From positions 248,001 through 312,000 of the forward strand of contig NZ_JBEWXT010000001.1 of assembly GCF_040538665.1 (NCBI RefSeq): a DNA stretch of 64,000 nucleotides, in the 5' to 3' direction. Shown in pieces: positions 34,478 through 44,245 of the stretch. How positions within the stretch are numbered: the first letter of the stretch is position 1; each line of letters begins with the position of its first letter. This DNA comes from Aureibaculum sp. 2308TA14-22 (lineage in GTDB: Bacteria; Bacteroidota; Bacteroidia; Flavobacteriales; Flavobacteriaceae). Below the pieces are notes generated by a model that was not told where the DNA came from, made no database searches, and was given only the letters and a program-made list of their open reading frames with translations. Made by a program: the position numbers and the translations under genes.

Positions 34478-36859
34478 ATGCAAATTCTCAAAAAACTTCT
34501 TAAATACTTATTAATTCTACTTGTAATAATTGCGATAGGAGCCTACTTTTTTGTACAAAGTCTAAAACCAACTTACAATGGCGAACTAAAGTTAACTTCT
34601 CTAAAGGATAAGGTTGAAGTTTTTTATGACGATTACGGAATACCACATATTTACGCTCAAAATGAATTGGATGCTCGTAGGGCTTTTGGTTATGTACATG
34701 CCCAAGACAGACTCTGGCAAATGGAGGTAATAAGACGTTTAGCTGCAGGGCGGCTATCGGAACTTTTTGGAGAAGAATTAGTTAGAACCGACAAGCTCTT
34801 TTCAAGCTTGGGTATTGAAGAAGCATCTGTGAAAACCATTGCTGAGTTAGATAAAAATTCAGAGGCATATAAACAGACTATGGCGTATTTAGATGGTATT
34901 AATCAATATATAAAAAACGGACCAAAACCTATAGAGTTTTACCTATTGGGTTTAGATAAGGAAGAATATACCTTGAACGATGTTTACAATGTATTTGGTT
35001 ATATGGCTTTTAGTTTTGCGATTGCTCACAGAACGGATCCTTTGTTAACGGAAATTAAAGAAAAATTAGGTGATGAATATTTGAAAGAATTAAATATCTC
35101 CATTACTGAGAACAGTACTCTAATTAAAAATGAGGTTAATCCTATTTTAGAAAAAGGATTAGCACAAGCAGTTAATGAAATCTATGACAATTTACCTATT
35201 TCACCTTTTATAGGAAGTAATGCATGGGTAATTGGACCAGAAAAAACCAAAAATGGAAAAGTAATTTTAGCTAATGATCCGCACATTGGTTTCGGGCAAC
35301 CATCGGTTTGGTATCAGTCGCATATAAAAACGCCTAATTATGAAATGTATGGTTATAATTTAGCATTAACACCATTTCCCTTGTTGGCTCACAATAGGCA
35401 GTATGCCTTTGGAGTAACTATGTTTGAAAATGATGATGTTGATTTCTATTTTGAAGAAAACAATCCACAAAATGAAAACGAATACAAAACTCCTAATGGA
35501 TATGAAACCTATAAAATGGTAGACAAAGAAATTAAAGTTAAAGATTCAAAACCTGTCAAATATCAAATCAAAGTCAGCAAACACGGCCCGATAATGAATG
35601 GTATTATTGAGCATATTGTCGATGAACGCCCTATAGCCATGAGTTGGGTCTACACACAATTGCCGAATAAAATGTTAGAAGCCTCGTATGGCATGTCACA
35701 TGCAACATCATTGCATAATTTTAAGGATGCAACAGCATTAATTCACGCACCAGGTTTAAACATCATGTATGGCGATACTGATGATAATATTGCATGGTTT
35801 GCTGCCGCAAAGTTGTATAAATTAAATGATAGTGTTAACTCTAAAACCATACTAAACGGAGCAAGTGGAACCGATGAAAAAATAGAATATTTAGATTTTT
35901 CGCAAAATCCACAAGCCATAAACCCGAAAGGTAATTATGTGTATTCAGCCAATAATCAACCCGATTCTATTGCTGGAATGTTATACCCTGGCTATTATTT
36001 GCCAGAAGACAGAGCAAAACGAATCGTACAATTGTTGGAAGCCAAAAACGATTTTACCAAAGAAGATATAATGGTAATGATTAATGATGTTACAAGTGCG
36101 GTAACACCAACAATCGTAGAAAATGCATTAAGTAGTGTTAAGGCGGATGATTTTAATGATGTGGAGAAAAAGGCAATCCAAACTCTTCAAAACTGGGATG
36201 GCAACTACAACTTAGAAATTGTAGCTCCAACCATTTACAATCGCTTTATCTATGAGTTTTTGGTCAATACCTTTAAAGATGAAATGGGGCAGAGTTTTGA
36301 TTTATTTCTCAATAACCGTTTACAAAAAGAGATCAATGCTGTACAAATGGCTAAAGACAGTTCCATTTGGTGGGATGATATTGATACAAAGAATAGAGTA
36401 GAAACCAAACAAGATATTATTACAAAATCCATTAAAAATACTGTTGTATTTTTAGAAAATCAACTAGGAAAATCTGTTGATCAATGGACATGGAACAAAG
36501 TTCATACCTTAGAACACAAACACCCAATGGGCGAAGTTGCTGCCTTGCGAAAGTATTTTAATGTTGGCCCTTTTGAAATTAACGGAGGATCTGAAGTAAT
36601 TAATAATTTGGGTTTTAAATTGGATAGCACAGGTTATTACCAAGTAACTTCTGGTCCTTCTACCCGTAGGGTAATTGACTTTTCTGATATAGAAAATAGT
36701 ATGAGTATTTTGCCTACTGGGCAATCTGGTAATGTATTGAGTAAACATTATAAAGACCAAGCTGAAAAATTTAATAATGGCGAGTTCGTATCGATGCTGA
36801 TGAATGAGAAAGTGATTAAAGGGTTTGGGAGGAAGTTGGTGTTTGTGCCTGAAGAATAA
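34478..36859 (+). CDS. Penicillin acylase family (Ntn-hydrolase) protein
   Basis: A 793-residue S45-family Ntn hydrolase. An N-terminal hydrophobic segment (LLKYLLILLVIIAIGAYFFV) exports or anchors it. The alpha-chain region contains VFYDDYGIPHIYAQNELDARRAFGYVHAQDRLWQM. The self-cleavage site is GSNAW with Ser247 as the predicted nucleophile, followed by LANDPHIGF and SVWYQSHI. C-terminal parts include YSANNQPD and HPMGEVAAL. Members cut amide bonds in penicillin G, acyl-homoserine lactones or other acylated amines; the substrate here is unknown. It stands alone between terminators, with its own -7 element. Confidence 0.92.
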   Translation: MQILKKLLKYLLILLVIIAIGAYFFVQSLKPTYNGELKLTSLKDKVEVFYDDYGIPHIYAQNELDARRAFGYVHAQDRLWQMEVIRRLAAGRLSELFGEELVRTDKLFSSLGIEEASVKTIAELDKNSEAYKQTMAYLDGINQYIKNGPKPIEFYLLGLDKEEYTLNDVYNVFGYMAFSFAIAHRTDPLLTEIKEKLGDEYLKELNISITENSTLIKNEVNPILEKGLAQAVNEIYDNLPISPFIGSNAWVIGPEKTKNGKVILANDPHIGFGQPSVWYQSHIKTPNYEMYGYNLALTPFPLLAHNRQYAFGVTMFENDDVDFYFEENNPQNENEYKTPNGYETYKMVDKEIKVKDSKPVKYQIKVSKHGPIMNGIIEHIVDERPIAMSWVYTQLPNKMLEASYGMSHATSLHNFKDATALIHAPGLNIMYGDTDDNIAWFAAAKLYKLNDSVNSKTILNGASGTDEKIEYLDFSQNPQAINPKGNYVYSANNQPDSIAGMLYPGYYLPEDRAKRIVQLLEAKNDFTKEDIMVMINDVTSAVTPTIVENALSSVKADDFNDVEKKAIQTLQNWDGNYNLEIVAPTIYNRFIYEFLVNTFKDEMGQSFDLFLNNRLQKEINAVQMAKDSSIWWDDIDTKNRVETKQDIITKSIKNTVVFLENQLGKSVDQWTWNKVHTLEHKHPMGEVAALRKYFNVGPFEINGGSEVINNLGFKLDSTGYYQVTSGPSTRRVIDFSDIENSMSILPTGQSGNVLSKHYKDQAEKFNNGEFVSMLMNEKVIKGFGRKLVFVPEE

Positions 36860-36914
36860 TTTTTTACTCTAATGTTAGGAATTTAAAAATAATTTAATAA
36901 CATTTGTCGCAGAA

Positions 36915-36977
36915 ATGAAAACAAGAAATTTAACAAATAATAGTATTCTTAGTATTGTGATTATTAAATCGCAGTGA
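36915..36977 (+). CDS. ilv operon leader peptide
   Basis: A 20-codon frame, ATG to TGA, whose second half reads SILSIVIIK: four Ile, one Leu and one Val within seven residues. The match between these residues and the products of the downstream ilv operon is the hallmark of attenuation leaders. The stop codon ends 31 nt before the terminator stem. No strong ribosome-binding site is seen, which is normal in Bacteroidota. It was found by reading the gap and is too short for ordinary gene calling. Confidence 0.75.
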   Translation: MKTRNLTNNSILSIVIIKSQ

Positions 36978-36978
36978 C

Positions 36979-37039
36979 TAGGAATGTAATATTTTTTCAA
37001 AATATAAGAACCTTCCTAATTTTAGGGAGGTTTTTTTTT
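36979..37039 (+). promoter_or_regulatory. Transcription attenuator of the ilv operon
   Basis: The terminator stem is AACCTTCCTAA (37009-37019) with TTAGGGAGGTT (37022-37032), one G-T pair, followed by T run 37031-37039. TAGGAA at 36979-36984, two nucleotides past the leader stop, is complementary to TTCCTA at 37013-37018 inside the 5' arm, so it can form a competing antiterminator. A ribosome at the stop codon would cover TAGGAA and allow termination; one stalled at the Ile codons would leave it free. The mechanism is inferred from sequence. Confidence 0.7.
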
Positions 37040-37216
37040 GAATTGAATATAATTTATTTTTTTATTTAAAATTCTGAAAATCAGTAAATAATGTGTGAAT
37101 TGGTAAATTGAATTTAATGCAGAGATAGTATAAAGTAATAAAAGAGTTCATGTAAAAACTATTTTCGTACGTTCATAATAAAATTTGAGTACTACCCAAA
37201 TTGATAATAACGTTTT

Positions 37217-38890
37217 ATGATAAATAAATACAGTAGAGTTGTAACCCAAGATGATACACAGCCAGCGGCACAAGCCATGTTACATGCAGTAGGGTTAACG
37301 GATGAAGATTTTAACAAGCCTTTAGTTGGTATTGCAAGTACAGGGTATGAGGGAAATCCTTGTAATATGCACCTGAACGATTTGGCTAAACTGGTTAAAG
37401 AAGGGACTAAAGAAGCTGATGTAGTTGGGCTGATTTTTAATACCATTGGTGTAAGTGATGGTATTTCTATGGGTACGCCTGGGATGCGTTTTTCTTTACC
37501 TTCACGTGATGTGATTGCTGATTCTATGGAAACCGTTGTTCAAGCAATGGCATATGACGGTATGGTAACAGTGGTAGGTTGCGATAAAAATATGCCTGGA
37601 GCGTTAATGGCAATGTTACGATTAAACAGACCTTCTATTTTAGTATATGGCGGTACAATAGCTTCTGGTTGTCATAATGATAGAAAATTGGACATTGTTT
37701 CTGCTTTTGAAGCTTGGGGCGAAAAAGTTGCTGGGACAATGCAAGAAACGGAATACAGAGCCATCATACAAAAAGCAATTCCTGGAGCAGGTGCTTGTGG
37801 TGGAATGTACACTGCAAATACAATGGCTTCAGCTATTGAAGCATTGGGAATGGCATTGCCGTACAATTCTTCAAACCCTGCTATTAGCAAAGATAAAGAG
37901 GAGGAAAGTATCGCTGCTGGAAAAGCCATACGGATTTTACTGGAAAAAGATATAAAACCATCGGATATAGTTACTAGAAAATCGTTGGAAAATGCAGTGA
38001 GATTAGTCACAATTCTTGGAGGTTCGACCAATGCGGTATTGCACTTTTTGGCTATTGCCAGAGCTGCAAATATCGAATTCACATTAGCAGATTTTCAACA
38101 TATAAGTGATACAACACCATTTTTGGCAGATTTAAAACCAAGTGGTAAATATTTAATGGAAGATGTGCATCGCGTTGGTGGTATCCCAGCTGTATTAAAA
38201 TATTTGTTGGTAAAAGGCTTATTACATGGAGATTGTTTAACCGTAACAGGTAAAACCCTAGCAGAAAATTTATTGGATGTTCCTGATTTGGCTGAAAATC
38301 AAGATGTGGTAAAGCCGTTAGAGAATCCAATTAAAGCTACTGGACATTTACGAATCATGTTTGGCAATTTGGCCAAAGAGGGTAGTGTAGCAAAAATTAC
38401 AGGTAAAGAAGGTTTACGTTTTCAAGGGACAGCTAGAGTTTTTGAAAGTGAGTTTGATGCTAATGATGGCATCAGAGACGGGCTAGTTCAAAAGGGTGAT
38501 GTGGTAGTCATTAGATACCAAGGACCCAAAGGTGGTCCTGGAATGCCGGAAATGCTAAAACCCACCTCAGCCATTATGGGTGCTGGTTTGGGCAAAGATG
38601 TGGCATTGATTACAGATGGCCGTTTTTCTGGTGGCACGCACGGTTTTGTGGTTGGGCACATTACGCCCGAGGCACAAGATGGAGGTACAATTGCTTTGGT
38701 TGAAAATGGTGATGAAATAATTATTGATGCAGAAACCAATAACATTTCAGTAAATGTATCTGAAGAGGAACTTAAACAACGAAAAGCCAATTGGAAACAA
38801 CCCGATTTAAAATTTAATAAAGGAGTATTATACAAATATGCAAAAACGGTTTCGTCTGCATCTAAAGGATGTGTAACAGACGAGTTCTAA
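37217..38890 (+). CDS. ilvD: Dihydroxy-acid dehydratase
   Basis: A 557-residue iron-sulfur dehydratase that converts dihydroxy-isovalerate and dihydroxy-methylvalerate to the 2-keto acids of valine and isoleucine. Seen: [31 protein letters not shown] and [14 protein letters not shown] (cluster cysteines), then [21 protein letters not shown] near the C-terminus. The length is usual. It is the first structural gene behind the leader/attenuator, 10 nt before ilvB. The start ATG agrees with the conserved N-terminus [17 protein letters not shown]. Confidence 0.97.
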   Translation: MINKYSRVVTQDDTQPAAQAMLHAVGLTDEDFNKPLVGIASTGYEGNPCNMHLNDLAKLVKEGTKEADVVGLIFNTIGVSDGISMGTPGMRFSLPSRDVIADSMETVVQAMAYDGMVTVVGCDKNMPGALMAMLRLNRPSILVYGGTIASGCHNDRKLDIVSAFEAWGEKVAGTMQETEYRAIIQKAIPGAGACGGMYTANTMASAIEALGMALPYNSSNPAISKDKEEESIAAGKAIRILLEKDIKPSDIVTRKSLENAVRLVTILGGSTNAVLHFLAIARAANIEFTLADFQHISDTTPFLADLKPSGKYLMEDVHRVGGIPAVLKYLLVKGLLHGDCLTVTGKTLAENLLDVPDLAENQDVVKPLENPIKATGHLRIMFGNLAKEGSVAKITGKEGLRFQGTARVFESEFDANDGIRDGLVQKGDVVVIRYQGPKGGPGMPEMLKPTSAIMGAGLGKDVALITDGRFSGGTHGFVVGHITPEAQDGGTIALVENGDEIIIDAETNNISVNVSEEELKQRKANWKQPDLKFNKGVLYKYAKTVSSASKGCVTDEF

Positions 38891-38900
38891 TATATAAATT

Positions 38901-40634
38901 ATGAGTACAGAAACACAAACTGTTAAAAAGACTACAACTTCAAAAAAAGTAAACATTTCGGGTGCTGAGGCCGTTATAAAATGTTTATTGGAAGAAGGGG
39001 TTGATTTAATATATGGCTATCCTGGCGGAGCAATTATGCCTGTTTATGATGAGTTATATAAATATCAAGATCAATTACAACATGTATTAACACGCCACGA
39101 ACAAGGGGCTACGCACTCGGCTCAGGGTTATGCTAGGGTTACAGGTAAAGTAGGTGTTGCAATTGCAACTTCGGGTCCTGGAGCAACCAACTTAGTTACA
39201 GGAATTGCAGACGCTCAAATAGATTCAACGCCTATGGTTTGTATTACGGGTCAAGTAGCAAAACACCTATTGGGTTCTGATGCTTTTCAGGAAACGGATA
39301 TTATTGGTATTTCTATGCCTGTTACCAAATGGAATTATCAAATTACCAAAGCTTCTGAAATACCTGAAATTATGGCAAAGGCATTTTATATTGCTCGTTC
39401 TGGGAGACCAGGACCTGTATTAATTGATATTACCAAAAATGCTCAGTTTGATAAATTTGATTTTGATTATAAAAAATGTACTTCGGTGCGAAGCTATAAA
39501 GCAACCCCCGAAGTAAAAGAGTATGCTCTTAATGCTGCTGCCGAAATTATTAATAATGCTAAAAAACCAATGATTGTTTTCGGACAAGGTGTTATTTTAG
39601 GAAAGGCAGAAGCAGAGTTTAAGGCCTTTATCGAAAAAGCAGGAATACCATCGGCTTGGACTATTTTGGGGTTATCGGCTTTACCAACTGACCATCCTTT
39701 AAATGTAGGAATGGTGGGTATGCACGGAAATTATGGACCTAATAAATTGACGAATGAATGTGACGCACTAATTGCTATCGGAATGCGATTTGATGATCGT
39801 GTAACAGGCGATTTGAATACATATGCCAAGCAGGCTAAGATTGTCCATTTTGAAATTGATCCAGCTGAGGTTGATAAAAATGTAAAAACAGATGTTGCCG
39901 TTTTAGGTGATGTAAAAGAAACGCTGGCTAAAATTTTACCAAAAATCGATAAAAATTCTTATCCAGATTGGATGGAAGAGTTTAAAGAGCACATGACAAT
40001 TGAATTTAATAAAGTCATTAAAAATGATTTGCATCCAGAAAAGGATGGATTGACAATGGCTGAAGTTATAAAAGAGATTAACGAAGCCTCAAAAGGTAAT
40101 GCTATAATAGTTTCTGATGTTGGTCAGCATCAAATGATAGCATGTAGATATGCAAAATTTAACCAATCTAAAAGTAATGTTACATCTGGTGGTTTAGGTA
40201 CTATGGGTTTTGCGTTACCAGCAGCCATTGGAGCCAAAATGGGACAACCGGATAGAGAAGTGGTAGCCATTATCGGTGACGGTAGTTATCAGATGACAAT
40301 TCAAGAACTCGGCACTATTTACCAAACAAAAGTACCTGTTAAAATTGTTGTATTGAATAATGAATTTTTAGGAATGGTACGTCAATGGCAACAGTTATTT
40401 TTTGATAAGAGATATGCTTCAACAGAAATGGTAAATCCTGATTTTGTGACTATTGCAAAGGGTTATCATATGGAAGCGGAACGTGTTTCTAAACGTGAAA
40501 ATTTGGCAACTGCAGTTCAGAAAATGATGGACTCAAAAGATGCGTACTTTTTAGAAGTTTGTGTAGAAAAAGAAGATAATGTATTCCCTATGATTCCTTC
40601 TGGGGCAAGTGTTTCAGATATAAGATTAAGCTAA
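38901..40634 (+). CDS. ilvB: Acetolactate synthase large subunit
   Basis: A 577-residue thiamine-diphosphate enzyme that joins pyruvate with pyruvate or 2-ketobutyrate, the committed step to valine, leucine and isoleucine. The N-terminal domain contains IYGYPGGAIMPVYDEL and RHEQGATHSAQGYAR (catalytic Glu); the C-terminal domain contains the cofactor motif GDGSYQMTIQELGTIYQ with NNEFLGMVRQWQ. A short Thr/Lys-rich N-terminal extension precedes the core. ilvN follows after 2 nt, so the two subunits are co-translated. Confidence 0.97.
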   Translation: MSTETQTVKKTTTSKKVNISGAEAVIKCLLEEGVDLIYGYPGGAIMPVYDELYKYQDQLQHVLTRHEQGATHSAQGYARVTGKVGVAIATSGPGATNLVTGIADAQIDSTPMVCITGQVAKHLLGSDAFQETDIIGISMPVTKWNYQITKASEIPEIMAKAFYIARSGRPGPVLIDITKNAQFDKFDFDYKKCTSVRSYKATPEVKEYALNAAAEIINNAKKPMIVFGQGVILGKAEAEFKAFIEKAGIPSAWTILGLSALPTDHPLNVGMVGMHGNYGPNKLTNECDALIAIGMRFDDRVTGDLNTYAKQAKIVHFEIDPAEVDKNVKTDVAVLGDVKETLAKILPKIDKNSYPDWMEEFKEHMTIEFNKVIKNDLHPEKDGLTMAEVIKEINEASKGNAIIVSDVGQHQMIACRYAKFNQSKSNVTSGGLGTMGFALPAAIGAKMGQPDREVVAIIGDGSYQMTIQELGTIYQTKVPVKIVVLNNEFLGMVRQWQQLFFDKRYASTEMVNPDFVTIAKGYHMEAERVSKRENLATAVQKMMDSKDAYFLEVCVEKEDNVFPMIPSGASVSDIRLS

Positions 40635-40636
40635 TT

Positions 40637-41158
40637 ATGGAAGATATTCAAAAATTCACTTTTTCGGTATATACCGAAAATAATATAGGCATATTAAACC
40701 GTCTTTCTGCAATATTTTTAAAGCGTCATATCAACATTGAAAGTATGACGGTTTCTAAATCAGAAATTGAAGATGTACATCGATTTACTTTTGTGGTTAA
40801 CATTACTAAGTCTCAAGCTGACAAATTAATCGGTCAATTGGAAAAGCAGATTGAGGTGATTAAAGCTTATTCGCATACTGAGGACGAGATTATTTATCAG
40901 GAAACGGCTTTGTTTAAGATCTCTTCAAAACATTTATATGATGAAGATATTCAGAGCAGATTAAAATTTAGAAGAGCAAATATTGTTGCCATCACACCTA
41001 ACTATTTTGTGATTGAAGCTACGGGTCTTAAAGATGAGATAGACAATATGCATGACAAATTAAAACCATACGGTCTATTGCAATTCGTTCGCTCTGGACG
41101 AATCGCCATTTCAAGATCTAAAATGGCAATTTCAGAATTATTACATGAATTTAACTAA
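40637..41158 (+). CDS. ilvN: Acetolactate synthase regulatory subunit
   Basis: A 173-residue small subunit with an N-terminal ACT domain (FTFSVYTENNIGILNRLSAIFLKRHINIESMTVSKS) and the C-terminal domain that contacts the catalytic subunit. ACT domains of this family bind valine for feedback inhibition. The spacing to ilvB is 2 nt. A 105-nt gap with a hairpin follows before ilvC. Confidence 0.95.
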   Translation: MEDIQKFTFSVYTENNIGILNRLSAIFLKRHINIESMTVSKSEIEDVHRFTFVVNITKSQADKLIGQLEKQIEVIKAYSHTEDEIIYQETALFKISSKHLYDEDIQSRLKFRRANIVAITPNYFVIEATGLKDEIDNMHDKLKPYGLLQFVRSGRIAISRSKMAISELLHEFN

Positions 41159-41171
41159 TATGAATAGCTGT

Positions 41172-41205
41172 CCCCTTGAAGATACCGAGCGAAGCTCATT
41201 AGGGG
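41172..41205. repeat. Intergenic hairpin between ilvN and ilvC
   Basis: Outer arms CCCCT (41172-41176) and AGGGG (41201-41205), inner arms GAGC (41187-41190) and GCTC (41194-41197) around GAA. It has no T run, so it is not a standard terminator. It could be a dispersed repeat or an RNA-processing/stability element inside the operon. Confidence 0.5.
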
Positions 41206-41263
41206 CGTTATACTTATGGGTAACATCAAAAAAATTAATCAAACAATAATAAAGTATTAAAAA

Positions 41264-42739
41264 ATGATAAATTATTTTAACACACTTCCTTTACGATTAC
41301 AATTAGAACAATTAGGACAATGTGATTTTATGGATCAATCGGAATTTTCAGAAGGTGTAAAAGCCTTAAAGGGCAAAAAAATTGTAATTGTAGGTTGTGG
41401 TGCTCAAGGACTGAACCAAGGCTTAAATCTACGTGATTCAGGTTTAGATGTTTCTTATGCATTAAGAGAAGGAGCTATCAAAGAAAAGAGAGCATCGTTT
41501 AAAAATGCAAGTGAAAACGGTTTCACGGTTGGTACTTATGACGAATTGATTCCAACTGCTGATTTGGTTTCAAATTTAACACCTGACAAACAACATACTA
41601 ATGTTGTAAAAGCCGTTATGCCTTTGATGAAAAAGGGAGCTACATTATCGTATTCACACGGTTTTAATATTGTAGAGGAAGGAATGCAGGTTAGAAAAGA
41701 CATCACAGTAATTATGATTGCTCCAAAATCTCCAGGCTCAGAAGTGCGTGAAGAATATAAAAGAGGATTTGGAGTACCTACGCTAATTGCGGTACATCCT
41801 GAAAATGACCCTGAAGGAAAAGGTTTTGCTCAAGCAAAAGCCTATGCTGCTGGAACGGGAGGAGATAGAGCAGGGGTGCTAAACTCTTCTTTTGTTGCTG
41901 AGGTAAAATCAGATTTGATGGGTGAGCAAACTATTCTTTGTGGTTTATTACAGACAGGTTCTATTTTGTCTTTTGATAAAATGACCGAAAAAGGAATTGA
42001 TGCGGGTTATGCTTCAAAACTGATCCAATACGGATGGGAAACCATCACCGAAGCTTTAAAACATGGTGGTATTACTAACATGATGGATAGATTGTCTAAT
42101 CCGGCCAAAATAAAAGCGTTTCAGTTATCCGAAGCTTTAAAACAAATTATGCGTCCATTATTTGAAAAACACATGGATGATATTATGAATGGTTATTTTT
42201 CTAAAACCATGATGGAAGATTGGGCTAATGGAGATAAAAACTTATTAAGTTGGAGGGAAGCTACTGGTGAAACCGCATTTGAAAAAACTGAAAACACAAG
42301 TCAAAATATAGCAGAACAAGAATATTTTGATAATGCCGTGCTTATGGTTGCTTTTGTAAAGTCAGGTGTTGAATTGGCATTTGAAACTATGACAGAAGCG
42401 GGTATTAAACCAGAATCGGCTTATTACGAATCGTTACACGAAACACCGTTGATTGCCAATACTATTGCCAGAAAAAAATTGTTTGAAATGAACAGAATTA
42501 TTTCTGACACTGCAGAATACGGATGCTATTTATTTGATCATGCGTGTAAACCATTATTGACTGATTTTATGAAAGGCATAGATACCGATGTAATTGGTAC
42601 ATTTTTTGGAAAAGGCAAAGATGCTGGCGTTGAAAATCAAGAGTTGATTGCGGTTAACAAAGAAATCAGACAACATCCAGTTGAGGAAATAGGAGAAAGT
42701 TTAAGAGCTTCCATGACAGCCATGAAGAAAATAGTCTAA
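41264..42739 (+). CDS. ilvC: Ketol-acid reductoisomerase (class II)
   Basis: A 491-residue long-form enzyme that isomerises and reduces acetolactate or acetohydroxybutyrate. The N-terminal Rossmann domain has [25 protein letters not shown], with [14 protein letters not shown] in the cofactor loop, which suggests NADPH use. The duplicated knotted C-terminal domain contains [12 protein letters not shown] with [14 protein letters not shown] and, later, [20 protein letters not shown]. The long form is usual for plants, enterobacteria and many Bacteroidota. A strong hairpin follows, separating it from ilvA. Confidence 0.97.
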   Translation: MINYFNTLPLRLQLEQLGQCDFMDQSEFSEGVKALKGKKIVIVGCGAQGLNQGLNLRDSGLDVSYALREGAIKEKRASFKNASENGFTVGTYDELIPTADLVSNLTPDKQHTNVVKAVMPLMKKGATLSYSHGFNIVEEGMQVRKDITVIMIAPKSPGSEVREEYKRGFGVPTLIAVHPENDPEGKGFAQAKAYAAGTGGDRAGVLNSSFVAEVKSDLMGEQTILCGLLQTGSILSFDKMTEKGIDAGYASKLIQYGWETITEALKHGGITNMMDRLSNPAKIKAFQLSEALKQIMRPLFEKHMDDIMNGYFSKTMMEDWANGDKNLLSWREATGETAFEKTENTSQNIAEQEYFDNAVLMVAFVKSGVELAFETMTEAGIKPESAYYESLHETPLIANTIARKKLFEMNRIISDTAEYGCYLFDHACKPLLTDFMKGIDTDVIGTFFGKGKDAGVENQELIAVNKEIRQHPVEEIGESLRASMTAMKKIV

Positions 42740-42775
42740 ATAACTATTAAAAGTTAGAATTGTAAATATAAAAGT

Positions 42776-42812
42776 AAGACCTCACAGGTTTCAAAAACCT
42801 GTGAGGTCTTTT
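42776..42812 (+). terminator. Perfect 16-bp hairpin after ilvC
   Basis: AAGACCTCACAGGTTT and its exact complement AAACCTGTGAGGTCTT flank a 3-nt loop, followed by only TT and then A. The stem is strong but the T run is short; it may terminate, weaken read-through into ilvA, or be a dispersed terminator-like repeat. The near-perfect symmetry suggests bidirectional use. Confidence 0.7.
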
Positions 42813-42844
42813 AGGAAATTGTATGAGGTTAGCACAATAATTGA

Positions 42845-44107
42845 ATGAAAAAAAACACTCATAATAATATAAACTTAGAATCCGTAAAACAAGCTGCAAA
42901 GATTTTAAAAGATGTAGCAGTAAAAACACCTTTACAGAAAAACCTAAATCTTTCAAAAAAATTTGGGGCTAATGTGTTATTAAAACGAGAAGATTTACAA
43001 CAAGTTAGAAGTTATAAAATAAGAGGAGCGTATCATAAAATTAGCTCCTTATCTACAAAAGAAATTGAAAACGGAATTGTATGTGCGAGTGCAGGAAATC
43101 ATGCCCAAGGAGTTGCTTTTGTTTGTAATAAGCTAAAGATTAAAGGCACAATTGTAATGCCAACACCAACACCTAAGCAAAAGATAGAACAAGTTAAGAT
43201 GTTTGGTGGCACTTTTGTTGAAGTGGTGTTGAAAGGAGATACGTTTGACGATGCTTCCATTAGTGCAAAAAAGCTATGTTCGGATCAGAATAAAACTTTT
43301 GTCCACCCATTTGATGATGTAAAAATTATAGAAGGGCAGGCAACAGTTGGTTTAGAAATTATTGAACAAACCAAAGTACCAATTGACTATGTTTTTTTAG
43401 CCGTAGGTGGTGGTGGATTGGCTTCAGGTCTATCAAGTATTTTTAAACAGTTATCACCTAATACAAGGATTATTGGTGTAGAGCCCTTAGGAGCACCGTC
43501 AATGTCAGAAGCGATACAACAAGAAAGAGTAGTGATTCTAGATAAAATAGACAGATTCATAGACGGAGCTGCTGTAAAACAAGTGGGCGATTTGACCTTT
43601 GAAATCTGCAAAGAAAATTTGTACACCATGATAACCATTCCAGAAGGTAAAGTGTGTCAAACCATTTTAGAGCTGTATAACAAAGATGCTATTGTTGTTG
43701 AGCCTGCTGGAGCATTATCCATATCTGCTTTAGACAATTTTAAGGAAGAAATCAAGGGTAAGAATATCGTTTGTATTGTTAGTGGAAGTAATAATGACAT
43801 TACCAGAACGGCTGAAATTAAAGAAAGAGCCTTGTTGTATGCTAATCTAAAACATTATTTTATCATTCGTTTTCCGCAAAGGGCAGGTGCATTAAGGGAA
43901 TTTGTAGTCGATATTTTAGGGCCAAATGATGATATTACGCATTTTGAATATACCAAAAAACATAGTAAAGAAAATGCCCCAGCGGTGGTGGGTATTGAGT
44001 TAAAAAATGAAGAAGATTTAGAACCACTTATTGCCAGAATGAAAGCTCATAACTTTTTTGGAGATTATATTAATGACAAACCTGATCTGTTTGACTTTTT
44101 GGTTTAA
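42845..44107 (+). CDS. ilvA: Threonine dehydratase
   Basis: A 420-residue PLP enzyme converting threonine to 2-ketobutyrate for isoleucine synthesis. The PLP lysine is Lys58 in RSYKIRGAYHK; the phosphate loop is AVGGGGLASG. Residues about 335-420 form a single ACT-like regulatory domain (HYFIIRFPQRAGALREFVVDILGPNDDITHFEYT), shorter than the two-lobe E. coli type, so isoleucine feedback may differ. It lies 105 nt after ilvC, beyond the hairpin, and may be partly separated in expression from ilvDBNC. Confidence 0.94.
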   Translation: MKKNTHNNINLESVKQAAKILKDVAVKTPLQKNLNLSKKFGANVLLKREDLQQVRSYKIRGAYHKISSLSTKEIENGIVCASAGNHAQGVAFVCNKLKIKGTIVMPTPTPKQKIEQVKMFGGTFVEVVLKGDTFDDASISAKKLCSDQNKTFVHPFDDVKIIEGQATVGLEIIEQTKVPIDYVFLAVGGGGLASGLSSIFKQLSPNTRIIGVEPLGAPSMSEAIQQERVVILDKIDRFIDGAAVKQVGDLTFEICKENLYTMITIPEGKVCQTILELYNKDAIVVEPAGALSISALDNFKEEIKGKNIVCIVSGSNNDITRTAEIKERALLYANLKHYFIIRFPQRAGALREFVVDILGPNDDITHFEYTKKHSKENAPAVVGIELKNEEDLEPLIARMKAHNFFGDYINDKPDLFDFLV

Positions 44108-44190
44108 GTGTGATTACATTTCATTATTAATTTTGTCAACAGCTTTTACTTATTTAGATAATCACAATAAGTTTCCTATCGTAACATTAA

Positions 44191-44222
44191 TTTGACATAA
44201 AAGTAACAAACAAGTAACTTTA
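44191..44222 (+). promoter_or_regulatory. Probable promoter of the serine hydrolase gene
   Basis: TTTG at 44191-44194, 20-nt spacer, TAACTTTA at 44215-44222, which matches TAnnTTTG at seven of eight positions. The GTG start at 44246 lies 23 nt downstream. Confidence 0.5.
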
Positions 44223-44245
44223 TCGTCTTGTAAGAAACTAATCGA

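Larger units (their letters stand above)
36860..37216. other. 357-nt region between the hydrolase gene and ilvD
   Basis: Contains the ilv leader peptide (36915-36977) and a terminator-like hairpin (37009-37039), then about 175 nt of AT-rich sequence without another gene before the ilvD ATG. A TAACATTTG at 36898-36906, close to the -7 consensus but with a 3-nt spacer, might be the promoter; if so the leader message would begin very near its ATG. Confidence 0.6.

Noticed and set aside
42747-42956. 69-residue open frame on the minus strand between ilvC and ilvA
   Set aside because: It runs through the perfect hairpin and into the start of ilvA on the other strand; no family likeness.
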